Below are positions 1 through 30,511 of a stretch of 38,622 nucleotides of DNA, one piece after another. Position numbers and translations under genes: made by a program. The DNA is taken from contig QXVZ01014456.1 of the NCBI GenBank assembly GCA_008931825.1, positions 1 to 38,622 of the forward strand. Reading direction: 5' to 3'. The notes beneath the pieces are model-generated. The model had not been told where the DNA came from. It worked only from the letters and a program-made list of their open reading frames with translations, and made no database searches. The DNA comes from Phallusia fumigata. Lineage: Eukaryota > Chordata > Ascidiacea > Phlebobranchia > Ascidiidae. Every line of letters starts with the position of its first letter. Position 1 is the stretch's first letter.

Positions 1-326
1 GAAATAATGCTATGAATTTATTATACATAAGTTATATTTATATGTTTTAAATTAAGTGATAGTGTATGTGGAATGAGAATATGGTGAAAGCCACAATTCC
101 AGTCTGAACTGATTTTTTCCAAAGATCTGTAAACATGTGCAACTCGTGCACACAGACACAACTGTGCCTATGCAATGTTACTTGTTTCCTGTTCAGTACA
201 TGCTAAACCGCGCGTTTGTCACCATAATGAATACCACAAAGGTAGCGGAAGAATGGCGGTGTGGTTCAATTTTCCGCAGCATCAGCAAACATTAAGAAGC
301 ATCGTTAATGTGCAAGTCGTTTTGGG

Positions 327-540
327 TATGGGTCCCCTTGTACATGGACACATGATGTTTTTACTTCCAATTTGTTACCCTGTTTGGTTAAAAAAGTTAT
401 TCAAATTTCTTGAAATTTGCCACATGATACATGGGTATCTAAAGTTGTACTTTATAACCAACTGGTAATTCCATGGGCTCTAAAAGCATAAATATATTTA
501 CTATAGTAAGTCACCTGCAACTTTTATCTTTATGGGTCCC
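327..540 (+). repeat. Dispersed repeat family, copy 1
   Basis: It begins with TATGGGTCCCC followed by GGACACATGATG, then has CACATGATACATGGGTATCT and an AGTAAGTCACCT segment. The same words in the same order occur at about 19357-19650 and 20047-20280, with fragments at 25638-25680 and about 32660-32735. I could not place the family; the ends are approximate, and no terminal repeats or target-site duplications were found. Confidence 0.55.
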
Positions 541-552
541 CTTCCCTTAAGG

Positions 553-749
553 CAGTGGTTTCCAACCTTTTTTAATGCATTCCCCTTTGCTTAGTTTGGA
601 AATTTTCATTCCTCCTCTACTAGACAAGAATTGATACGAAGTAATATTAAACCGTTCGGAACCACTGGTCTATCTCAAAAGATATACCACACTGAAGTGA
701 AAAGTCCTCCCCTTAACCCATCAAATTCCTCCCTGGCTGGGAACCACTG
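553..749. mobile_element. hAT-type MITE (197 bp)
   Basis: The element begins CAGTGGTTTCCAACC and ends GGCTGGGAACCACTG, an inverted pair typical of hAT-superfamily termini. The flanking octamers are CCTTAAGG (545-552) and CCCTGAGG (750-757), matching at 6 of 8 positions with both differences being transitions, which suggests an old 8-bp target-site duplication. It is too short to encode a transposase, so it is a non-autonomous copy. Confidence 0.75.
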
Positions 750-901
750 CCCTGAGGGGATACATTGTTTTCACTTGTTTTTTTCTTTTTTCCCCTCTGC
801 TGGTTTGCACTTTGGGTATGAAATATTTATTGGATTGGGATAAAACTTCACATCTTGTAGATATGGTCATGGAGAAGTGTCATCCGTTTCATTTGACCCC
901 A

Positions 902-1006
902 TAGCCCCTTTAAATGGGTCAAACTGTTAAACAATGTTTGGATTAGCTCAAAATTAGACAGTTTGTACAACATGTCCATGATAATTTGACCCATTTTAAG
1001 GGGCTA
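902..1006. repeat. Imperfect inverted repeat
   Basis: The arm at 902-923 (TAGCCCCTTTAAATGGGTCA and on) is the near-perfect reverse complement of 985-1006, and the similarity continues imperfectly outwards. The words also resemble the TTGACCCATCGGTTAACCCA part of the dispersed repeat seen elsewhere in the window, so this may be a head-to-head pair of fragments of that family. No target-site duplication was seen. Confidence 0.5.
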
Positions 1007-1235
1007 TTAGGGGTGAACCTAAGGGTTAAACTCACCCCCAAGACCCAATTTACCAGTGTAGCAGTTTCCTCCATAGCCAATAAAGTATTGCAATACTCAT
1101 GCCTCATGGTGACGGTTGCCATGTTCATTGTCAAGCATGGTAAGGCAAGTATGTGCCATTACCAAACTGTGCATATAGTCAAGGGTAATGTGAAAACAAT
1201 ATGTGACCTATATTTACTATGTTCACATGTAAACC

Positions 1236-1470
1236 GCCAAGATGGCTGAGTAGTTAGCACGACTGCCTTGCGCTCGGAAGGTTGTAGGTTCTAGAGAAAC
1301 ATAAGCGATATTGCTCAAACCCAGCATTCCCGATGGGTTGACCCAAACTGAAGGCACCAACTTTAAAAATCGAAATAATCAAAACAAAAAATGATCGGAA
1401 GGAACTGCAATGAGGCAGGTAGCTCAAAAATGTGGACTTGTAGTGAACATAACTCATTTTGGCGTTGTTC
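1236..1470 (+). mobile_element. tRNA-derived SINE, copy 1
   Basis: The head (about 1236-1296) looks like a tRNA: a box-A-like GATGGCTGAGTAGTTAGCAC and, about 30 nt later, a box-B-like GTTGTAGGTTCTAG. The body is shared with the copy near 6781: both carry related AACTGCAATGAGGCAGGTA and TGTGGACTTGTAGTGAACAT segments in the same order. The tRNA-like head is degenerate and is not proposed as a working tRNA gene. The 3' boundary is approximate. Confidence 0.55.
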
Positions 1471-1603
1471 CATCCACCTGAGGGCCATATTGCATTTAAA
1501 AAAACATGTTACAGGCCAAAATGCTTTGGCACTTGCCGCATTTAAAAAAAATAATTCCAATTCAAAGTCTTTTCTATCTTATTACTGCATTTCGTGTGTT
1601 CAG

Positions 1604-1928
1604 GTATTTTGTCTATGGCCAATGCTGGGAAAGACACCAATGGCTCCCAGTTCTTTATTTGCACAGCGAAAACACAATGGTGAGTTGGTGCAGCATCTGC
1701 AGCATGTTTAAAAGACCTGGGCATTCTTTTTCTGAAAAAGTTGGTTAAGTGGGGAAACATATATACAAAAAAGTACTTCACAACTATTTCAGGTTGGATG
1801 GAAAGCATGTGGTTTTCGGAAAAGTTGTGGAAGGTTTGACGGTTGTGCAAAAAATTGAGTCCTTCGGCTCAGATAGTGGCAAAACTTCACGGAAAATTGT
1901 CATCGCAGATTGTGGCCAACTTTGTTAA
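1604..1928 (+). CDS. Cyclophilin peptidyl-prolyl isomerase, last two exons (copy 1)
   Basis: Two exons, 1604-1679 and 1793-1928, encode the C-terminal part of a cyclophilin, which isomerises X-Pro bonds. The first reads [20 protein letters not shown] and on to a split Trp codon; this holds the NGSQFF active-site strand. The second starts [12 protein letters not shown], passes KIESFGS and ends IADCGQLC before TAA. The intron (1680-1792) has a GTGAGT donor and a TTTCAG acceptor. The family is about 165 residues in its single-domain form, and only the last 70 or so are here; upstream exons must lie left of the window. KIESFGS resembles both cytosolic PPIA and mitochondrial PPIF, so the compartment cannot be told. 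The gene shares its strand with calcineurin A, about 5 kb downstream. Confidence 0.93.
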
Positions 1929-2025
1929 ACCAATTCCGAAAACACTTACACAAACAGCTGCCCTCTGTATCGTTTCCGTCAGAAAATTCTGGAATACTAA
2001 CAAATATCTTGTAATCGTGCCTGCA

Positions 2026-2031
2026 AATAAA
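2026..2031 (+). terminator. Polyadenylation signal of cyclophilin (copy 1)
   Basis: AATAAA lies 98 nt after the cyclophilin stop codon. The same hexamer in the second copy is at 2541-2546. A T-rich stretch (TTATTTTTGTGTTGAGT) follows about 15 nt downstream, as expected for a cleavage site. Confidence 0.6.
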
Positions 2032-2096
2032 CCTGCCTGAAGCTTATTTTTGTGTTGAGTCGTTCACCCCGAGATGGTAGCGATCGCTGGCTATTT

Positions 2097-2097
2097 N
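2097..2097. other. Contig join (N)
   Basis: A single N separates two nearly identical 514-bp segments. The true gap size is unknown and may be negative, meaning an overlap. Confidence 0.9.
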
Positions 2098-2118
2098 TAC
2101 TGCATTTCGTGTGTTCAG

Positions 2119-2443
2119 GTATTTTGTCTATGGCCAATGCTGGGAAAGACACCAATGGCTCCCAGTTCTTTATTTGCACAGCGAAAACACAATGGTGAGT
2201 TGGTGCAGCATCTGCAGCATGTTTAAAAGACCTGGGCATTCTTTTTCTGAAAAAGTTGGTTAAGTGGGGAAACATATATACAAAAAAGTACTTCACAACT
2301 ATTTCAGGTTGGATGGAAAGCATGTGGTTTTCGGAAAAGTTGTGGAAGGTTTGACGGTTGTGCAAAAAATTGAGTCCTTCGGCTCAGATAGTGGCAAAAC
2401 TTCACGGAAAATTGTCATCGCAGATTGTGGCCAACTTTGTTAA
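2119..2443 (+). CDS. Cyclophilin last two exons (copy 2, probably the other allele)
   Basis: Exons 2119-2194 and 2308-2443 repeat the coding sequence of 1604-1928 exactly, with the same intron, stop codon and polyadenylation signal (2541-2546). No earlier cyclophilin exon lies between the copies. Only 21 bases separate the N at 2097 from the first exon here, so this copy has no independent 5' part. It is best read as the same gene represented a second time at a contig end. This copy, not the first, is continuous with the sequence leading to calcineurin A. Confidence 0.85.
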
Positions 2444-2622
2444 ACCAATTCCGAAAACACTTACACAAACAGCTGCCCTCTGTATCGTTTCCGTCAGAAA
2501 ATTCTGCAATACTAACAAATATCTTGTAATCGTGCCTGCAAATAAACCTGCCTGAAGCTTATTTTTGTGTTGAGTCGTTCACCCCGAGATGGTAGCGATC
2601 GCTGGCTATTTTACGTTGAATG

Positions 2623-3184
2623 TAGGGATGTTCAAAGTAGATTATCGAATCCAAAATTGCCGTTTATATCGGGTAATTGGAACCGATATTATTTCATCAA
2701 AAACGAGCGTGCGCAATTCGTCTGCCTTGTGTGTGAATGCGAGTGATATTCACAAACGCAACAGCGCCGATATAACACCGTTCGTTTCCTTGTTAGCTAA
2801 TGCTTTTCTACGATTTTCTACAGTCAGAAACACTTTATAAAGGCGTAGTTGATTGTGAAACTTGTTTTAGTTGTGCATTTGTGAAGCATCAGTTGCCTCA
2901 CTGGCTTAGACTTTTCGATTACAAACGTTTTTGCAACCTTCACACATAACTGTAACTACTGCACGTCTGACATTATTTAGAGTTTGACGTTTAAAGGAAA
3001 ATCACCCTTGGGTTACAGGAGATGTAATAGAAGAAACTGGGTACCTTTTAAATAATAGATAAACTGTTCTTTATTGTTGTTTTGTTACATACAATTTTGT
3101 GTGTCATCCTGCCAAAATTAAATAAGACTTGGATTCGAAACAACTATTCTAAAACAGCCAGCTATTCTACTTTGAACGTCCCTA
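2623..3184. mobile_element. hAT-type non-autonomous element (562 bp)
   Basis: The termini TAGGGATGTTCAAAGTAG (2623-2640) and CTACTTTGAACGTCCCTA (3167-3184) are inverted repeats with one mismatch. The flanking octamers GTTGAATG (2615-2622) and GTTGTATG (3185-3192) match at 7 of 8 positions, the 8-bp target-site duplication expected of hAT transposons. No transposase is visible; the short open frame at 2589-2840 crosses the left end and is not a gene. Confidence 0.8.
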
Positions 3185-3192
3185 GTTGTATG

Positions 3193-4112
3193 GCTGGTGG
3201 GGGAAAAAACCTTTGCCGGCAGCGGTTATGCGCGGATTTTCTGCGAGACGCTTGAAGCGGCAGGGGGCTTCGCTTGGTGAAAAAAATCGTAGCGACACAA
3301 TTGCACTAAATCAATCACCAAGCCGGAAATAGCTGCGCAACGTTAAATCGTTATGAGGCGCAAATGAGTGGAGGGCACAATTGGCGGGTCAAGGTTGAAC
3401 GCGCTGCAGCTACACCGTCATTACAAGGCGTTATGTGGCGTGGCTCACATCGGAGTTACGCTGACCTTTTAGCGTTTGGGGCCCGTGACCCCATGCGTCA
3501 AGACAGCACAGCAAAGGAGATCGCGTATATTCCTAGAACTGATTAGAACCCCAATGGGCAAAATAACTTAAAATTTCTAAAGGTTACTTAAACTGGTGGT
3601 GGCGCTTGAGAGCAGGGCAAAGAACAGAACGAAGATAATTGCGATATATACACCAACTGGGACAGGTTAATTTAGGGTTGCCAACCGTCCATTAGTTCAA
3701 AGGATAGTCCTTTATTTGGTTCTAATAGTCCTTGTCCTTTAAGATTTGAAGTCACACTATTTGTCCTTTATTTTGAAATCGTGTTGACTTGTAGTTCGAA
3801 TTGCTGCTCTTTAGATGTGTTTGCAACAGCATTTACTTCTTGTAGGAGTGCTGTCAGAACTTCTCCCCACTCTCTACTTTATTTTGTGCAACAATATGCC
3901 ATGCCGTTTATTTAATATACATGAATAGCGGTAGTGGCAATTTAACTATTACCGAACTTTTAATGAGACCAGCAAAGTCGCAGTTTAGTGTGAATCGGAG
4001 TACGTTCAACGAACCACGACAATATAGTCTTGAGGAACAGAGTTGTTACAGCAACGACGCGAGGTGGACAACTGTGGTTAACTTGAAACTAACAATCCAG
4101 ATTGGTTTATTG
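3193..4112. other. Intergenic sequence without a recognised gene
   Basis: The part at 3190-3545 is richer in G+C than its surroundings and holds a 60-codon open frame (3364-3546) with no family resemblance. At 3674 a TAGGGTTGCCAACCGTCC segment, followed by several TCCTTTA words, resembles a hAT left terminus, but no matching right end was found. Nothing else is supportable. Confidence 0.4.
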
Positions 4113-4120
4113 CAGTAAAC

Positions 4121-4327
4121 CAGTGGTTCTCAAACTTTTTTTAGCCCAAGGACCACTTTATCTTTTATTTTTTTTATTGAGGACCACCAAACAGAATTTT
4201 GTTTTGACACGCTCTGATAACAGGCGATTTTATAAACCAGTGCTTAGTTGAAGTCATCTTTCCGTGGACCACTATGAGGGGATGGCGGACCATTAGTGGT
4301 CCGCGGACCACACTTTGAGAATCACTG
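4121..4327. mobile_element. hAT-type MITE (207 bp) with perfect target-site duplication
   Basis: The left end CAGTGGTTCTCAAAC and right end CACTTTGAGAATCACTG are hAT-type inverted termini, and the GGACCAC words just inside are inverted too (near 4150 and 4300). The flanks carry a perfect 8-bp duplication, CAGTAAAC, at 4113-4120 and 4328-4335. The perfect duplication suggests a younger insertion than the other hAT relics here. Confidence 0.88.
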
Positions 4328-4335
4328 CAGTAAAC

Positions 4336-5069
4336 AAACGCTACTGGTGGAGGAATTCACACCTCAGACGACGGCAGTGATGGTGGTAGAATCATTTTTT
4401 TTATCGGAATGACGGAATTTGACAATTTTGTTCCGAAAAATTAAAAACGGCTGCCTATTACGTCACACAAATAAAAACAACAACTACAGGCTCCTATACA
4501 ATGAAAACAACAAGACAAAGTATAATAGAGATTACCTAGACAATTTTAGGATTATCAAGGGGTTTTGTGATAGATTTCTGATATAGTCGATACTTGCGAC
4601 ACCTTTGCTTTGAGACTTTTTGCGGAACGCTATCCCGGTAATAATTCTTTCACCGGAACGGCGTTCCGGACAGTTCCGGCTTATTTGCACCACTTGACGA
4701 CGGACGTCGGGCAGCAGTTCATTTCGTGTTGTAGTTTGTTTTAAACAATATTAGGCAATCAAAAATTTACTAAAGTAAATAAATCTACACATAAAATTAT
4801 TGTAGTAATGACAGTCACACTACTAAGCTGTATTTTGTCGCTACTAAGCTATGATGCCTTTGAAAAAGTTGTTGGACTTTCGACGCAGCAGCGATAAGAT
4901 TATGCTCATGTAGATGCCTATTATGAAAGTTGCTTTTTTTTCATTCAATAGCGCAGTGTAACTACGAAATCGAATTTTTGTGCAACGCCCTTTGAAAATA
5001 AAAACGACCCAACAGGCGACAGTTTGAGAACCACAGTACTAATAAGATATTTTTTGACTGCATTTTGCT
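4336..5069. other. Intergenic sequence with a solo hAT-like end
   Basis: No gene is visible. CCGGAACGGCGTTCCGG near 4655 is a perfect 17-nt palindrome around a central G, of unknown meaning. GTTTGAGAACCACAG at about 5022-5036 looks like the right terminus of a hAT element, but no left partner or target-site duplication was found. Confidence 0.35.
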
Positions 5070-5077
5070 GTCTCAAT

Positions 5078-5486
5078 GGGCAACTCTAAAATACGCAATC
5101 TACGCAATCTACGCGATCCACGCAATCTAGCCTAATTCAAAGCAATCCAGCCAAGTTGAATGGATTAGGCACACATCTTGGTTTAATTGAACACAATTTG
5201 GAATGCCCAAGTTAGGCAGGACAACTTTAAAATACGCAATCTATGCACACCTGGGCATTCCAGATTGCGTTAAGTTATACCAGGTTTTTTGCCTGAATTG
5301 TGTTTGATCAGTCTAGTTTGTACAAAATGTGTGCCTAACCTGAGCATCATGTTCCTAGACTGAGTGCCTAACCTGATGAAATTGAACTAAACCAGGCTGT
5401 GTGCCTAATCTACTCAAATTGCTTCAAATTAAAACAGATTGCGTAGATTGCGTGGATTGCGTAGATTGCGTATTTTAGAGTTGCCC
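5078..5486. mobile_element. Foldback MITE (409 bp) with long arms and subterminal tandem repeats
   Basis: The ends GGGCAACTCTAAAATACGCA and the reverse complement of 5467-5486 match, and the inverted similarity continues inwards through GGATTAGGCACACA-like sequence, so the arms exceed 100 nt. Each arm has four tandem copies of a 9-10-bp unit, ACGCAATCT (about 5093-5129 and 5436-5472). The flanks GTCTCAAT (5070-5077) and GTCTCAAA (5487-5494) match at 7 of 8 positions, which points to an 8-bp target-site duplication. No protein is encoded; the open frame at 5410-5598 runs through the right arm by chance. The superfamily is uncertain. Confidence 0.8.
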
Positions 5487-5494
5487 GTCTCAAA

Positions 5495-7544
5495 CCCCCA
5501 AAAAAATAATAATAATATTTTTTGATACAATTTTCTAGTTGCCTCGGCCTTTTCAACTGATACACTCCACTTTTTGTACACGTTAAATTTTCCTTCACAA
5601 AAAAATAAATCTCCGGGATAGCTGAGACAATCTGTTATGGATCACTGCGTACGGTTCTGCGTTACTTCGGTCGATCGAAAAAAATCAGAGCTTTTGCATT
5701 TTCATTACTTTGTCAGAGTAGAGTGTGGATTCTTGAACAGTACAATTCTTTCCAGGTAGTTTCAGTTTTGTGCGGTTGATGTAAAAATATTTTGTTCATA
5801 TACGGACAACACTATAAACAGGAATTTCGGATTTAAGTTAAATTTGGTGGTTTGCAGAAAAAGGGTTCTGTCTTCAAAATTTATTTAAGTTTGTAAAACT
5901 TGCTGTAAACCATTGGTGCTCCAAACCCCCAAATTCTTTTTTTTCTAGCATGTGGTACAGCTGTAGTGCAGTTCAGAATTTTAAATTTGTTTTTAGGTAC
6001 AATTTAAAAAGTGTCATTGATCAATTTCAGTTTAATGTAGTTATTTCTTTTTTAATGTAGTTATTTTTCCCTTTGTTTTTCATTTTCTTTGTTTACTGCA
6101 GCTGTAGCTCAACAATTATTTTATGTAAGGTTTTTGTTAAAAGGGGAAAATTAGACATTGCGAATTATAAACTAACTTCCTGGTATAGTTTACTTGGATA
6201 AAGTGTGCAAAAAGATTGCTTGATTTTTGAACAAAGGTTTTAAAATGTTAGGATCAAAAAACGTGTAAAAAGTCTTTACACATTGCAGATGTGAAAGCTC
6301 TTTAGTGCAATAGTGCCTACCACCAGCACCATGAATGGTTTATTGACACAAGCACGTAAAACGTCAATGTGATTTTGATTTCTTTGGTGACTTATTAACC
6401 TGTTATAAATCAATTTATGTGCTGACAAACTTCATATTTTCTTCCCGCATGATGACAGGCCTTAATCATGCATTAGAATATCTGTGACCATGTATCAGTT
6501 TTGAAGAACTTAATCCTTTTCATGCAACTGAATTTGAAGTATTGTTAAAATTGCTTTTTGTAAGAATATAGGTGATCATGTATCAGTTTTAAACCATGTA
6601 ATCCTTTTTATGCAACTAAATTTGAAGTATCGATAAAATTGCCACTTGTAAGTTGTAAGTGTAGTGAAGTAAATTTACCAATTCTGTTTAGTATTTTATG
6701 CGACCTGACAAAAGATTTGCAGACTTAGGTTTGTCGTAGACAGCTTCAAGTGTACATTAAAAAGGTCATCAATAATATGCTGTCAAGATGACCAAGTGGT
6801 TAACATGGCCGCTTTGTGCTTGCAAGGTTGTCGGTTCTACTGTAGGTTCTAAGATACTTATTCAGCCCAGTAAAACAGAAATAAAACATGAACCAACAGA
6901 ACTGGAATGAGACTGGTATCTAACCAGTGGACTTATGTGAGCATAATATATTCAGACTATATTTCGCTCTCCAGTTGTAAAAATGTATGCACACATATGA
7001 ATATTCACTACAGAAGTAATATTGAACAGTGAGAATGACTTATTAATGTTTTTATCTGTGGGTGGTTAAAACTACGTCCTAAAACGGCATGTCCTTATGA
7101 GTCCGCCATAAAGCTACCTGCCCCTATGCAGTTCTGCTGGATAATTTTTTAAAAGTTTAAAAGTTTTAGACATTGGTGATTATATTGTGCATAAACTTAG
7201 TGGAACCCACAAACCTTCTTGCTCAAGTAAGCACAGACAACCAAGGCTGGCTTGAAACCTATGACTTTGTAATCCCAAGTGTTTGCACTACATTTACTTT
7301 TCTGTGTATTATTGTTTAAATAGCAAGAATCAATTGACAAGTTTGCATTGCTGTCGTAGGTCGTAATAGCAACAGTAGATTTAAAAATTTATTACAAGCT
7401 TCATTTTTTTTGCGATATGGAAACCTGATTGTGGACATACAACACCCAACTCACAGAACCACTGGTTGATACAAGTGGTTACTCCTGGACATTTTTAAGT
7501 AAATTTACACATTTCTGTAGAAAAGACAGATTTCAGATATTAGG
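5495..7544. other. Upstream region of the calcineurin A gene
   Basis: This stretch should include the promoter and 5' UTR of the phosphatase gene starting at 7545. I see no clear TATA box or initiator and no coding exon. A tRNA-derived SINE sits at about 6781-6960. The closely similar segments near 6490-6545 and 6570-6630 (CCATGTATCAGTTTTGAAGA-type words, then a TTTGAAGTAT block) form a local direct repeat. Confidence 0.45.
6781..6960 (+). mobile_element. tRNA-derived SINE, copy 2
   Basis: The head CAAGATGACCAAGTGGTTAA with GGTTGTCGGTTCTAC about 30 nt later is tRNA-like. The body shares AACTGGAATGAGACTGGTAT and GTGGACTTATGTGAGCATAA with the copy at about 1236-1470, in the same order. The two copies have diverged considerably. 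The boundaries are approximate, and no target-site duplication was identified. Confidence 0.5.
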
Positions 7545-29627
<22,083 letters not shown>

Positions 29628-30211
29628 GTAAAAAAGGCTCTGGGAGGTGGTATTTTAAAGCAAAGTTTAAGATAGATTAGTAGAGAATAGAAGTCAGGGT
29701 TTGTATCAGATTTACAAGTAAATGTTAAAAAACATTGCAAAGTGTAGACTTACGAAGCAACAGTTTTAAAAACCTTAGTTAGTTATCATCTAGAGATTGT
29801 ATTAAATAAGTGGTAAATACTCGATTGTCGTCACATCATTTTACTGTTATAGAGGCACAGTCTGCAATAAGGGTCTCGTTATGGTGACAGGTAGTTATCC
29901 CACTAATACAAATGTTAGCTTATAACACAGTAAAGCCTGTATAGCCAAGTTAGTTGGCTCAGTTCCACAAAAATCTCCACAGACTGAACATTTGAGCCTA
30001 TGTCAGAACGCTGATGTGATGGCTCTGGTACGGCATCGGTATATTGCAAGCAACTACTTTGTGAGGATATTAAGAAGCGTTAGGTTGCAAATTTTTCTTC
30101 CACTGTTCTTTTTCTTAAATATGAAAACACAAAAATATATGACATTCATTCAGCTTTTCTACAACTTTCTTTCAAATTACTATTTTTGCAAAGAACAAAT
30201 TTGTAAACCAA
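29628..30211. other. Sequence between calcineurin exon 12b and a contig gap
   Basis: I searched this stretch for the expected next exon (EESESVL and LKGLTPTG in the family) and the autoinhibitory segment and found neither. The N at 30212 follows, so the terminal calcineurin exons may be missing from the assembly. The long open frame starting at 29992 runs across the N and is not a gene. Confidence 0.55.
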
Positions 30212-30212
30212 N
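30212..30212. other. Contig join (N)
   Basis: The sequence right of this N (30213-30477) is an allelic copy of the sequence after the N at 30478. The gap here has unknown size and separates the last visible calcineurin exon from the hnRNP gene. Confidence 0.85.
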
Positions 30213-30245
30213 AAATAGTTATTTACCTATAAGGTATATTAAATC

Positions 30246-30477
30246 ATGGCCGACAACGAAAACGCCGAAGAAATTCAGCAAGAACTTGCAGAGGAAGAAC
30301 AACCTGTGGCAGTCCAAGAAGAACCACAAATTGAACAAGAAGAAACTGAACCGGAATCTGCAGTTACAACCGAACCGGAAGAGCAAACAACCGAAGAAAC
30401 TCAAGAAAACAACGAAACTGTCGAACAAACTAATGCCGAAACGAATGGAAACGCCGAAGAGCCCGTTGAAGGCGGTG
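30246..30477 (+). CDS. hnRNP D/AB first exon, truncated allelic copy
   Basis: This is the start of the hnRNP gene again, on a 265-base contig piece (30213-30477) between two Ns. Compared with 30479-30758 it has about six substitutions and lacks 15 nt, so the protein is five residues shorter in the Glu/Gln-rich part and differs at three other sites (Ser for Cys, Gln for Pro, Ala for Val). The frame stays open to the N. It is best read as the other haplotype, not a second gene. Confidence 0.85.
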
Positions 30478-30478
30478 N
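30478..30478. other. Contig join (N)
   Basis: The sequence left of this N (30213-30477) and right of it (30479-30758) are near-identical, which marks two unmerged haplotype contigs. Confidence 0.9.
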
Positions 30479-30511
30479 AAATAGTTATTTACCTGTAAGG
30501 TATATTAAATC

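Larger units (their letters stand above)
1..1603. other. Cyclophilin intron or upstream sequence with repeats
   Basis: No exon could be recognised here. The cyclophilin exon at 1604 opens in the middle of the protein, so this stretch should be an intron of that gene, with the earlier exons outside the window. It holds a dispersed repeat copy (about 327-540), a hAT-type MITE (553-749), an inverted repeat (902-1006) and a tRNA-derived SINE (about 1236-1470). The short open frames inside it (for example 175-468 and 986-1249) match no protein family I recognise and overlap these repeats. Confidence 0.6.
1583..2611 (+). repeat. 514-bp duplication across a contig join
   Basis: The segment 1583-2096 recurs at 2098-2611 at a constant offset of 515, separated only by the N at 2097. 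I see one difference, G at 1992 versus C at 2507, and no indels. The first copy stops exactly at the N and the second starts right after it. This is the pattern of overlapping contig ends that were scaffolded without merging, so it is probably not a real tandem duplication. Confidence 0.85.

Noticed and set aside
2098-2611. A true tandem duplication of the cyclophilin gene
   Set aside because: The repeat breaks exactly at an N and covers only the contig overlap, so an assembly explanation is simpler.
3674-3700. Possible hAT left end (TAGGGTTGCCAACCGTCC)
   Set aside because: No matching right terminus (GGTTGGCAACCCTA-type) or target-site duplication was found in the window.
5022-5036. Possible hAT right end (GTTTGAGAACCACAG)
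   Set aside because: The only similar left end, at 4121, is already paired with 4327 and has a perfect target-site duplication; no other partner was seen.
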